Below are positions 16,412-26,122 of a stretch of 64,000 bases of DNA, piece after piece (the first letter of the stretch is position 1; the number at the start of each line of letters is the position of its first letter). The translations under genes were made by a program, and so were the position numbers. The notes under the pieces were generated by a model, which had not been told where the DNA came from, did no database searches, and was given only the letters and a program-made list of their open reading frames with translations. Origin of the DNA: Tillus elongatus (lineage: Eukaryota; Arthropoda; Insecta; Coleoptera; Cleridae); the NCBI GenBank assembly GCA_964006375.1, contig OZ023264.1:175579510-175643509 (forward strand). The letters are read 5' to 3'.

Positions 16412-18722
16412 CTACAACTTGTCAGATAAAAAATCCACAATATTATAATAGGCCTTTGCCGCCAGAATATTATTCAGTGTTTTTTTCATCTTTGCAGGTG
16501 GAAGCTCCTTTAACTGCACCGTCAGTTTGTTGTGCACCTTTAGGTACTGCACCACAGCACTATTGTAAACAATACTTTTTGTAGTTTGTGGCGCAATTAA
16601 CTGATCCTTTAAACGTGCTCTAATATTGTATTGATGCTGTTGTTGACAATCTGATAAGAAACTCCGATTTTCTCTAACAAAACACGCACACTCTAATATA
16701 TACAAACTTGGAAAGGTAAGTATTCTATTGTCGAGGAATGTTTTCCCACACGAACCCCTATATTTCAGATTGAATATGCTGCGGATACATGCCTTTTGGA
16801 GACTAAAGATTCTACCGGCTTCTATGGAACATTAGTCCATATCGAAGCCTTGAGTTCACATATGCGCAGTACGCCTCGAGGCTAGCACTGATGCTACTAG
16901 AGTCGGACAGAACACGCAAAGCATAACTAAAAGCTGACAGTTTACCTGCCAGATAGCCAACATGAGCCCTCCAGTTCAACTGAAAATCGAACTTCAAGCC
17001 GAAAAACTTAACATCATCCTGTGTGCTCAGCGACTCTGAGTTGAATTTCAGCGAGAACTGGTTACCCCTAAAATAGTTAAATGAGATTAAATTTGTTTAA
17101 GTCACATTCAATTGTAAGTTCATTCCATTGTACCACTGTACCAGAATTCTCAGTGATTGCGATGCCTCATAAATTAGATCACTATCTGAAGGAACTCGTA
17201 AAACCAAAGATGTATCGTCACAGGGTTGTCTTATGGGGCAATACTTCAGACAGTTCGTTAATATAAAGTAAGAACAAGACTGGGCCAAGGATTGAGCCCT
17301 GAGGCACACCTCGTTCTATAATCTTCCACACAGATGTCAGAAACACTACTGTCTTATGATCATTAAAAGTCACACATTGTTTCCTGCCTAATAGGTATGA
17401 TTTCATTAAATTCAGCGAGACTCCCCTGAAACCCAGCAATTCCAACTTAACTAACAGTGTGTTTTGGGACACGCTATCAGAAGCTTTAGATAAATCCAGC
17501 ATCATACACATTGTGTTTTCACGCTTATTTAGTCCCTCTGTAATTTCCTTGATAATTTGAAATATTGCCCTGTTAGTTGACCTTTTCTTAATATAGCCAT
17601 TTTGATTTTCACTAAATATTTTGTTTCTCTAAAAAAGCCACTATTCGCTTGCATAGAATTGTTTCTATTATTTTTGCTATATTCGAAATTAGTGAGAGAG
17701 ATCTATAATTGGTAAGTAGATATATGTCCCCACTCTTATGTATCAGAATCACTAGTGAGTTCTTCAGGTCATCCGGAAACAATCCCTGAGCCAGGCATAA
17801 GTTTATGATATCTGCTAATGGCTTGACTAAAACATCAGTACACTCTTTCAGCAGCCTTACCGGAATCTAGTCAAAACCTACTGAATTGGTGTTTCTAAGT
17901 TCAAAAATTGTATTGTACACTTCACTTTCATGGGTGGGGTAAAAAAATATTGTGTCATTAACATATTTAATCTTATATGTTGCTGAAGCGTTGTTGGTGT
18001 TGATGTTTTTACACACGTTGATTAGATATTTATTTATGTAATTTAACCGCTCCTGATCCGTATCCCCATCTATAGTGAAATTTTTTATGTCAAATCTCTG
18101 GCCTCCTGAGCATCCAGTCACCTGCCTTACTACCTGCCACGTAGCTTTAGTCTTTTTAGTCGCTGCCTTTATGAAGTTGGTATTGTATGCTTACTTAGCT
18201 TGCCTGCAATCACTCTTCCAATCCTTAGGAAAGTTGTTGTATACTTCTTTAGAAACAGTGTTGTTCGATACTCCCTCATATAGTGTCTTTTGATGCCACA
18301 TTTCGCTTTAATGCTATTATTTATCCATGAACCCCTGTTTTTGTCATTCACAACTATTATTTTCTTCTTGAATATCCCATCCATCGCTGTTATAAAAGTC
18401 ATACTGAATGTACGGTAACTTTCAGTTACATCATTTTTCTCCAGCACTAGGTTCCAGTTGGTCTTTTCTAGTACATTCTTCATTTTATTAATCTTGTCTG
18501 GAGTATACAATCTAACTTGTTTCTTCTGCTTACTTTCAAATATTGATTTTTGCTAGGGGAATGATAGCATTTGAGCATGATGGTCAGAAAGAGCTGTCGC
18601 AATAACACTACTCTCATATACCGGGACATTGGTGTATATATTATCAATTGAAGTGGCTGTTGTATCTGTTACACGCGTTGGGCCGGTAACACAAGGCTTT
18701 AAATTATAACTATCGAAAACAT
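16412..18722 (-). pseudogene. LINE-2: non-LTR retrotransposon endonuclease/reverse transcriptase, decayed
   Basis: Read on the minus strand from 18722: end of an endonuclease (SIDNIYTN, then SDHHAQ), a linker (18510-18169, with WINNSIKAK), then the polymerase. LDLSKASDSVSQNTLLVKLE and RGVPQGSILGPVLFLLYIN are at 17511-17218. The YADD box has decayed to PCDDTSLV in another frame at 17309-17097. LNWRAHVGYLAGKLSAFSYA follows at 16997-16812, and the C-terminal tail at 16705-16412 (LKVHNKLTVQLKELPPAKMK). At least four frame breaks. CR1/Jockey-group by likeness. The 5' side ends at the foldback repeat at 18728. Confidence 0.8.
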
Positions 18723-18727
18723 CAATG

Positions 18728-19120
18728 TAAGGCTACATGAATTCTCACCACAATTACAAACGCAGACAGGCTTCGCTCTAATTAGAGCTCGTCAATGCGC
18801 TATACTAGTTACAGCAAAAATACATTGATAAAGTAGTACGGCTAAGGTAGCCAGTTGTTTGGTTGTACACAGTCTCTATTTAAAACATTTTGTGTTAATT
18901 GCAGCTGCCGTGACAACATACTACCTGATTCCGCACCGAGATGGCGACCCTGTCGTACATCTCACCATGTTCTAGGAGGCTAACTACCTTGGCCGTATTA
19001 TTTTATGAGTGTGTTGTAATCGCTGTAATTAGTATAGCGCACTGGCCAGCTCTAATTGGAGCGAAACCGGTCCGCGTTTCTAATTATGATGAGAATACAT
19101 CTAGCCTTACATATGACATT
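18728..19120. repeat. Foldback repeat P with ~130-bp inverted arms
   Basis: The left arm (AAGGCTACATGAATTCTCAC ... GCTCTAATTAGAGCTCGTCA ... GTAGTACGGCTAAGGTAGCC) is the inverted complement of the right arm (CCTTGGCCGTATTATTTTAT ... CAGCTCTAATTGGAGC ... ACATCTAGCCTTACATATG). The core between them (TGTACACAGTCTCTATTT, GACAACATACTACCTG) is the Q segment seen at 222-400. Each arm contains a short palindrome, GCTCTAATTAGAGC. No coding capacity. The best-preserved relative is at 42594-43098. Confidence 0.75.
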
Positions 19121-19459
19121 TACGTAGTGTATGTGTGTGTATGTGCTCTCGGATTGAACCGCGTCTAGAATTTAATAAAACTCGATATTTTTGCTCCTGT
19201 TTTGGAGCAGTTTTTAAGAGGGGAAATATAATATCAAATAAACACTAAGGCCCTAATCTGCCTACTTCTTAGAGATATGGGTGGATTGCCTTGCTGTGAC
19301 TCGACTACGGGGCCTCAATCTCCCTATTGCCCAAGTCTCGCTGGAGATCGTATCTAAGGTCTCAGTGTGTTTAGACCTAGACCTGAGAGGAATCTGACCG
19401 TGTGTCGCGAATTGCGTTACTTCTACCTGGATTATCAGGGTAATCATTCGGGTTAGTAA

Positions 19460-20860
19460 TCTTTATCTGCTGAAAATAATATGTAGTTACCTGGAAGACA
19501 GACAGATACTGATTGGACAGAAAGAACGGATGCAGGTTACATGTGGCGTGCTTCAGGGGTCAATCCTAGGACCAACACTGTGGAATTTGTATTACGATAA
19601 GCGTTTTAGTCTGGTGTCCGTAAAAAACACGGCTATTATATGGTATGGTGGCGCTGGTGAAAAGCCGTGGAAATAAGGCTGACAGAGAAGATAATATCAA
19701 CTGGTTAGTGGCAAGTGTGAAAAACTGGATGGCAAAAAGTGGTCTAAAACTCGCGTCTCGCAAAGCCGAACGTGTAGCGCTAGTGGGACGAAGAACACTG
19801 AGAACAGTACCCGGCGCGGCGGTTAATGCAGAAATTCAGTCGCAGACAAGCCTGAACTACCTCGGCATACAAGTAGAACATAACATGAACATGGGTGTTC
19901 ACATAGAAATAATAGTGGCAAAAGCAGACATGATGGTTGCAAAGCAAGGGCGTCTGATGCTAAATATCGGTGGACCAAAACCAGGGAGAAGGGGAGTGCT
20001 GACTAGTGTGATAAACTCAATCATACTGTATGGTGCACCAGCATGGAAGGCCGTGTTGTCAAAGACAAGTGTAGAAAGAAGGTTGAGGGGGCACAGAGGA
20101 AGGTAGCCATCAGAATAACAAGTGCATATAGGATAGTGGCATCGAAAGCAATACAGGTGATTGCAGGAGCGATCTCTATACACTTAATTTATGAAAGGCA
20201 CGAAAATAGAGCAGCAGGAAAAAAGAAGACAAGAACCGAAACAAGGCTGGAGTGGCAGCTAGAATGGGAAGAGGAAATGTCAACATCCCAGTGGACAAAG
20301 AGACTCATTCCACAAATGCAGACATGAGATATTGAGACAGCATGGGGATGTGGGTTATTATTTTACCCAATTTCGGTCAGTTTATGGGCGTTTTAGGTTT
20401 TACCTGAGTAAAATGAAAATAGTTGACAAAATAGGACTGTGTCTATTGTGGTGATAGAGATAAGAACACACGGTCTTTGAGTGCGCACGATTGTCGCAAA
20501 TAAGAGAACAAATGCATAAACAGATTTAATAGCAGATAATGTGGTAAAGCATATGCTGGGGAGTGAAAGGGTGTGGAATACTCTGGGTAGAGGGATGATA
20601 CAAATAATGAAATCAATGGAGAATGAAGACAGGATGTAGAAGTTTTGAGAACAACAGGAGTTAGGGACGCGGTGAAGCAATGCCAGCGAGTGGTGGCCAC
20701 CACGTCTCTAAGTGTCAAGGGGGTGTTTAGTGCGTAGTCCCGACCTGGAGGGAAGGGAAGTCACCCCAGTACTGGTTGATGTCAGATCGCGGAAGCGCCA
20801 GCCACCGGCCTGCGTAAAATGCATTCTCCTCCCCTATGAGGAAAAAAAAGGCGGGTTAGT
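19460..20860 (+). pseudogene. R1-like LINE, 3' half of reverse transcriptase and tail, decayed
   Basis: The translation begins with SYLEDRQ, then CGVLQGSILGPTLWNLYYD (the GVPQGS box with Pro to Leu). The YADD box is lost near 19620. The open part 19645-20106 has VKNWMAKSGLKLA, SLNYLGIQVEHNMNMGVHIE, MLNIGGPKPGRRG and IILYGAPAWK, all typical of R1-type elements. A frame shift near 20060 leads to QRKVAIRITSAYRI and LEWQLEWEEE. Further on, decayed HTVFECARLSQIREQM marks the C-terminal zinc-knuckle region. The 3' flank has GTCCCGACCTGGAGGG. No intact domain remains. Confidence 0.8.
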
Positions 20861-20984
20861 AGTAAGGTTATGTTTAGTTTCGTAGGAGTACTAAGAGGGT
20901 TAAGTTAAATTGTCCATTAAATTAAGAGTCATTTTGTGGATTTTTAATAAGGATATGATAAGTTCCCAAATAATCAAAAGTCGA

Positions 20985-21375
20985 AAACCATTGGCTTTCT
21001 TATTGAAGCAATATGGATGTTTTGCCATCAGGATTGCTTCGAGCACAAGTCTGGTGTTGAAGTTGCAAGCCAAGGCTATTTATTTTGACATTGTCAAAGT
21101 TTGTTTTGTGTCCTGTATGAATACGATGCATTACCATTGCACGTGAGCGGTTAGACTTTCTAACTGCGAGGGTGTGTTCTATTGTGAATATGTCTGTTCG
21201 TTTGTCCTATGAAAGTTCATGAGCTCTAGGAACAAGGAATTTTGAAAACTTGTTCCTACACTTATATAGGACAAACGAAGAGTCGCATCCACAATACAAT
21301 ATGAAGATAGAAACAATGTTCTTTTTGTTGAGTTGTCCTGCCATTCAATCATTTCTCTATTATTTTCCAGCTTCA
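20985..21375 (-). pseudogene. Penelope-like element GIY-YIG endonuclease remnant
   Basis: On the minus strand FIGQTNRHIHNRTH (near 21225-21180) matches the Y-(I/V)-GQT-(N/K)-R box of Penelope GIY-YIG endonucleases. After a frame shift comes EHTLAVRKSNRSRAMVMH, then IHTGHKTNFDNVKIN, the conserved H-x-TGH-x-x-x-FDNVKI block. The segment upstream (minus) to 21375 is a decayed linker. No reverse transcriptase is attached here. A separate Penelope-like reverse transcriptase piece lies at the right edge of the window. Confidence 0.65.
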
Positions 21376-21399
21376 TTTTTCATTGGCTTGTGTTTCTAG

Positions 21400-21835
21400 T
21401 GACTTATTGACCCAGACAGAATATTAAAATATTTATATTTAAGTAGATATAAATATGTTATTACACACTTAATAAAATGATAATAATGACTCATTTTAAA
21501 AATGATTGAGTGAGCTTTTCGGTTACGTCCCCTGTGTTTCCTGTTATCTGAAGCATGTTAGTTGACTTCATTACTTAGACTGGCTAAAAGGGTGAATTAT
21601 TATGACTTTCTCCTGCCAGTTATGTATTGTTACTTATTAAGTACACTAATTTCGATGGATCTGATTACAGTAATCAAAAAACAATTAGCTACCTGGTAGG
21701 GATAATATACCATAATTATTACCAGTTTAGCCCCCAGTGATGCCCATTTAATAGGATAGTGTCATAAATATATAGCGACTTTTCGCTGGTTTAAATACAT
21801 TTTTGAAGCCTCTTCTGGCACGGTTTTATTCATTT
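21400..21835. other. No recognised feature
   Basis: AT-rich sequence with no gene or repeat of this window recognised. Confidence 0.5.
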
Positions 21836-21837
21836 TT

Positions 21838-22134
21838 CTATGCCTCTGTCTTTATTCTCCCCTTCCGTGTTTCAAAAACTTCTTTTTTCTTAAAGTGCTG
21901 CTTATTATAGCTACTTACACCATGCATTTTTAAAAATCCACACGTATGACTTAATGAACTACTGCCCCAGGTCCCAATCAAAATGTTATTAGTAAGAAGG
22001 ATATTTTGTCTATTGAATGCTTGAATTGCCATCGCGATTATCCTTTTAAGTTTCCTGCTCCGTTTACCATCACCTGTAATAAAAGACCTTTTGAAGCCAC
22101 TTAAAGAAGCAGTATCTTCGTGATGCTTTTTCAA
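21838..22134 (-). pseudogene. LINE (RTE-like) reverse transcriptase C-terminal fragment, tentative
   Basis: The open frame contains RKLKRIIAMAIQAFNRQNIL followed by LTNNILIGT. The pattern (E)I-x-x-RI-x-x-A-x-x-AF-x-x-x-x-x-LLT is common just before the 'LYG-ETW' box in insect RTE-like LINEs. The following LYG box is not readable. The assignment rests on this one motif and is weak. Confidence 0.35.
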
Positions 22135-22307
22135 ATGGCTGCCTGCTTAAATTTATATATTTTTCTTGCAGTTATATCCTTACTTGTCTTTTATTATTAG
22201 TAAATTATAAAAAAATTCACTAATAAGGAGATCGCGATTACTGAATGTTGAAAAGGTTTCTTCAAACAAGCGCAACCCCCTAGAAAACCTATATCGGGGG
22301 TTAGCTG

Positions 22308-22310
<3 letters not shown>

Positions 22311-22380
<70 letters not shown>
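22311..22380. repeat. (TA)n array inside H
   Basis: 70 bp of perfect TA ending exactly at the terminus GGTGGCGCATTGAAAC of mariner A copy 3. Confidence 0.95.
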
Positions 22381-22382
<2 letters not shown>

Positions 22383-23696
22383 TGGCGCATTGAAACAGAC
22401 CGATTTGCGTCCAGAGCATTTTTTTTAAGAAACGCTGAAACACGTCAATTTTAATATTGAGGGGGACATCAACCCCTTAAGGGTGGTGATAACAACTCTT
22501 ATATTTTAAATAGGGCACATGGGTGGAGTGTTCCATCATTTAAAAGCTGTTTCTTTTCTGAATTCAGCACACTATTTTTTTTTTTTGGAAGTTTTATCAA
22601 CTCGTTTAAAAATTATTCACAGTTAAAGATGCAAAAACGCATTTCACTTATTCCGATAAGAAATGTGCTGATAGTTAATGTTTTGTTGGTTTGTAAACAA
22701 AAAAATTGACTATAAGAACATTTCTTATCGGGATGAGAGAAATGCGGTTTATTATTTCAGTTTATCGGTCGGTTTGATACTTGATAGTAGTACCGAAAAT
22801 TAAGTTCACAATGGTGTATTCTGTAGAAGAAAGAGTTGAAGTAATTACTCTTTTTTTCAAAAACGATGACTGTGCGAACTGTACCGCAAATTTCTTTAAT
22901 GAACGACATCCAAACAGACATGACTACTGGGATTGAAGTTTTAGGACAAACTGCTGCAGACCCAACTTTGAGAACGAGAAAATTGGCCACTGTTTCAAAC
23001 ATCAATTTCACGACGTCAGACACTTAAACTATACAGAAATTGAATGTCTGGATTGACATTTTTGGAGACCGTTTAATCGGACCAATTTTTCTTGATGGCA
23101 ATTTGAGTGGTGAAACGACTTTGGAGTTACTAGAAGATATCGTTTACCCTCTACTAATTGCCATTGTTGAAAATGATTATCGCTATCAAAAAAATCAATT
23201 AATGTTTCAACAAGATGAAGCTCCTCAGAATTTTTCGCAACGTGTTAGGGAGTTTTTGAACAGAGAGTTTCCAGGACAATGGATTGGGCGTAGATGTGCT
23301 ATTGAGTGGCTCCCTTGATCACCGAATTTAACTCCTTTAGACTTCTTTCTCTGGGGCCATTTAAATAGTAGAATTTTTGCAACAGAACCTGAGTCTCTGG
23401 AAGAATTACGACGACGCATTGTTGAAGAATGCCGTTTAATAACTCCACAAATGCTCCAGAATGTCAGAGCTCGTTTTGAACAAAATTTGTATTTCTGTGT
23501 GGAAGCTGGTGGTCAACAATTTGAACACTTACTTAACTGAATAAACATTTTTGAACGTTTGGTTTTGTTTTTTAGTTTTTTTTAACGAAAAATTGACTAA
23601 TGAGTGCATTTCTTATCACAATGAATGAAATACGTTCTTGCAACTCCAACTGTGAATAATTTTTAAACGAGTTGATAAAACTTCCAAAAAAGTGAA
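22381..23696 (+). mobile_element. Mariner-like element A, copy 3, internally deleted
   Basis: Starts GGTGGCGCATTGAAACAGAC after the TA array. The left terminal repeat has lost ~50 bp (the GTTTTGACATAAAACTCAAC part). The transposase region has large deletions. The right end runs through GAATAATTTTTAAACGAGTT and CTTCCAAAAAAGTGAAATGA and is cut off by a SINE head at 23697, so the outer part of the right terminal repeat is missing. Confidence 0.85.
22811..23540 (+). pseudogene. Transposase of element A copy 3, internally deleted
   Basis: ATG at 22811 begins MVYSVEERVEVITLFFKNDD. Two deletions, near 22925 and 22995-23037, remove most of the N-terminal domain and the first catalytic Asp region. 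The rest (23040-23540) has GIFGDRLIGP-like DIFGDRLIGPIFLDGN, FQQDEAPQNF (Gly to Glu after the second Asp), a stop within the SPDL region (...IEWLP-stop, then PNLTPLDFFLWG) and the C-terminus NVRARFEQNLYFCVEAGGQQ ending LLN-stop. Clearly dead. Confidence 0.85.
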
Positions 23697-23775
23697 ATGA
23701 GTGCCCTGGGATCGAACCCAGTACCCTTTGGTTCAGAGGCACACGTTCTTACCACTGAACCACCGATGCTCTTTA
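23697..23775 (-). repeat. tRNA-derived SINE S, 5' head only (minus)
   Basis: On the minus strand: AGCATCGGTGGTTCAGTGGT (box A inside) ... GGTTCGATCCCAGGGCAC (box B inside). The first 22 bases resemble a tRNA-Gly 5' half. The fold is poor as a real tRNA because the anticodon arm is disrupted, and the same head begins the complete SINE at 61011. The SINE body is missing. Confidence 0.75.
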
Positions 23776-24280
23776 TGTATGTATCACACCGATAACTCAA
23801 AAAATAATAGGCCGATTTCGATACAATTTAATGAGTGCCTCCTTTTTGCAGACGGCTCCTTGGTCACGAAAATCTGTCCAGTTTATCCTGGAAAATTTTG
23901 TGTTTTCTTTCGAAAATTTTGTATGTCTCCGAAAATAACAAAGTTTTGACAAACACATTTGCTTACATCATCAAAAGTGTGCTACGTACCAAATTTAGAT
24001 CTCTAAGTTAAAAGAAAAAAGTTATAGGCATTTAAAAAAGCATGGGTGCCACTGATTACCAGTGAAACTCACAAAAACAAAATATTTTGGGTGGATAACA
24101 AAATCTATTGCCGATCACACACGAGGCTTCAGGTTTTTTTTGCGCAAAAATTCAAGAAATGACAGAAAAAAATAGTTTGAATTTTTTTTCTTAAGACGTT
24201 AAAGTCGCGATTTGAAATGTCAAAATTGGCAAGCTAAATAACAAGTAAAACTCTGTCGTCAACAGCTGCACTGAGATTAT

Positions 24281-25797
24281 AAATATACAGGTAAACTCTA
24301 CGACAAAAAGGCATCAATAACCTTCAACCTACCAAATATTCACGGATGGTTCAAAATCAACACCGGGTAGTACTGTAACGAAGTAGATATTTTCAGAACA
24401 GATGTAGATATTAAAAGCGACTGTTCGAAAACAAATATAATATAAATCACACGCGTAAAAATTCTACGCAGTAAAATCATTATTTTATCATTAATATTTC
24501 TTAAAAGTACGCATTCCGAATTATCGCGGCGGAGTAAAAACATATCTGCAGAAGATAAGGATAAGGTATCCACCACCGATTAGGATACTTCAGCCGGTGA
24601 CTGGGGAGAAGATAACGACGAGGGGCAGAAAGAGTTTACCGTTTACCGTAGCGTGGTTAAGTTTATAGCTTGAGTTTCGCATCAGTGAATTAAAAGTCCG
24701 TTTGTCCAAAGCATAACCAAGTATTAGGATACATTATCGTCCGTTCCGTTGTTATATAGAACGATTTTTATTCTAGTAATTCTTCCAAATATAGTCTAGG
24801 TAAGAACCTTTTAAGTTTTTCTTACAGTAGTATTTATATATAGCGAATTTTCGGATATTTTCTCCGTGTCTCTCTCTCCGGTGACGTCGAGATCGTGTTC
24901 TGTTCCCATATCCTATTATTGCGGGCGTTTCGTAAGACATTCTGAAGGTGATGTTGTAGCTAACACAGGCTTTTCGAGTGTATTACATACGACCGTTCTG
25001 ATTCGACTCTGATCTGGACGCTGTAAGTACACAGGCAGGCTTAGATCGAGTTAGTACGCGGCAATATCCTTCTACAGGGTGTTTCCCTATAACCCTTCCC
25101 GTTCCTTATCGACGTCAAGGTACTGGATCTCGCGATATCGGCTTCGACGGATAGACACCATTTAGTTATTTGAGGAGCGTATCTTCAATCGACCCACTTA
25201 ACGGCTGCATCCACGAGTCGTATACCACAGTGCTCCGAGTTTCCTCCCGCGTGTCTTCCGTATTTCTTCTCCGTGGGAAATAATTAATTTTGTTGGCTCG
25301 TCATCAGTAAATTAATTATTGTGGATAAATTAACGTGATAGGTACCATTCAGATTGTAAAAATATCAGTGAATTGTAACGTATCATAAGGTAATAAATAG
25401 TGTGGAAAGGATATTCAGTCTATATTATAACCACAAATAAATCTGCTACACCCATACAAACTTTCGGAAGGTCAGGGAAATACCGGGGGAGCGATTAAAG
25501 CCCGCAACCTCGGAGGTATCTACACGGCCTGTTATATCATAGGCTACCAGACCCTCTCCACAGAGCTGTCCAGGCACTCTGACCACCACCCTGGCCAGAT
25601 TCTTGTGACGAGGTCGCAGACACCCTCGCAGGGAGTAAACCCTTTAAAATCTGGCGCTCGAGACCGTAGTAAATCCGTTAATCTGTTCCACTAAGTAATT
25701 CACCTCGTAGGTCAAGGCCTCGTTACACTACAGGCTGTGCCTTCTACTCCCAGAGTGTATTAATAGGCAAAATCAAGCTAAATGACCTGGCTTCTAT
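24281..25797 (+). pseudogene. LINE RNase H domain fragment, split by an LTR
   Basis: Left part 24281-24373 reads ...ITFNLPNIFTDGSKSTPGST, where FTDGSK is the first catalytic box of RNase H in R1/I-type LINEs. The right part 25728-25797 continues in frame, once the insertion and one target copy are ignored, with GCAFYSQSVLIGKIKLNDLA. The domain is then cut at 25797 by another element end (TACAGGGTGATCC). Orientation and type suggest the same R1-like group as 19460-20860, but I cannot show they are one element. Confidence 0.75.
24374..25727. mobile_element. Probable solo LTR (1354 bp) in a LINE
   Basis: The insertion begins TGTAACGA and ends TCGTTACA, an 8-bp inverted terminus of TG...CA type. 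Flanks are GTAC (left) and CTAC (right), a likely 4-bp target duplication with one mismatch. Removing it restores the RNase H frame. It has no open frame. The interior is less AT-rich than its surroundings with several CpG-rich tracts (24850-25270), as expected for a retroelement promoter and leader. Being a single LTR left by recombination is the simplest reading; a short non-autonomous element is also possible. Confidence 0.65.
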
Positions 25798-26015
25798 ACA
25801 GGGTGATCCATTATTAATTGGACATTAGCTAACGGATGATAGCTGACACAAAAATAAAGCGATTGGGCTCAACATGCCTCAGTAAAACGTCACTCATTTT
25901 CGTTTTACAGTTTGTTGAAGCCATTTTTCTTAAAACTCTCTTTTTAAATATCTTGAAAGTAGTTCGACATATTATTATGAAATGTGGCAGAGTTTTGCTT
26001 TCACTTTTTCAGCAC
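25798..26015 (+). mobile_element. Mariner-like terminus (CAGGGTGATCC type), truncated
   Basis: CAGGGTGATCCATTATTAAT follows TA at 25796-25797 and resembles the F element terminus (CAGGGTGATTC). Only about 200 bp are present before a SINE fragment begins at 26021. No transposase motif and no second end were found. Confidence 0.4.
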
Positions 26016-26020
26016 ATACT

Positions 26021-26122
26021 GATGCGTAAATATCAACATCAACCAAGGTTGTGGCATTGTATTTTAGCAAGTTGAACGTGTGCACGTTCCGCCCTTCTGA
26101 TGGGACATAAAGCCATCAGTCC
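26021..26122 (+). repeat. SINE S, internal fragment
   Basis: AACATCAACCAAGGTTGTGG, CATTGTATTTTAGCAAGTTG and CACGTTCCGCCCTTCTGATG match the body of the complete SINE at 61120-61200. Head and tail are absent. The end abuts the 3' tail of LINE-3. Confidence 0.7.

Larger units (their letters stand above)
22195..24245 (-). mobile_element. Repeat H (minus) split by mariner A copy 3 and a SINE head
   Basis: The 3' hairpin and end segment lie at 22195-22310 (minus: TTGCAGCTAACCCCCGATAT, AATCGCGATCTCCTTATTAG). The TA array is at 22311-22380. The remaining H sequence resumes at 23772 with TATGTATGTATCACACCGAT, AACTCAAAAAATAATAGGCC and so on to about 24245 (CGATTTGAAATGTCAAAATT). Between them sit mariner A copy 3 and a SINE head. 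The parts are in the correct order and orientation, so the insertions entered the TA array. Confidence 0.65.

Noticed and set aside
23697..23775. A genuine tRNA gene on the minus strand (tRNA-Gly-like start, T-arm present)
   Set aside because: The anticodon arm does not fold properly, and the same sequence forms the head of the complete SINE at 61011 and of the split SINE at 52220. It is a SINE head.
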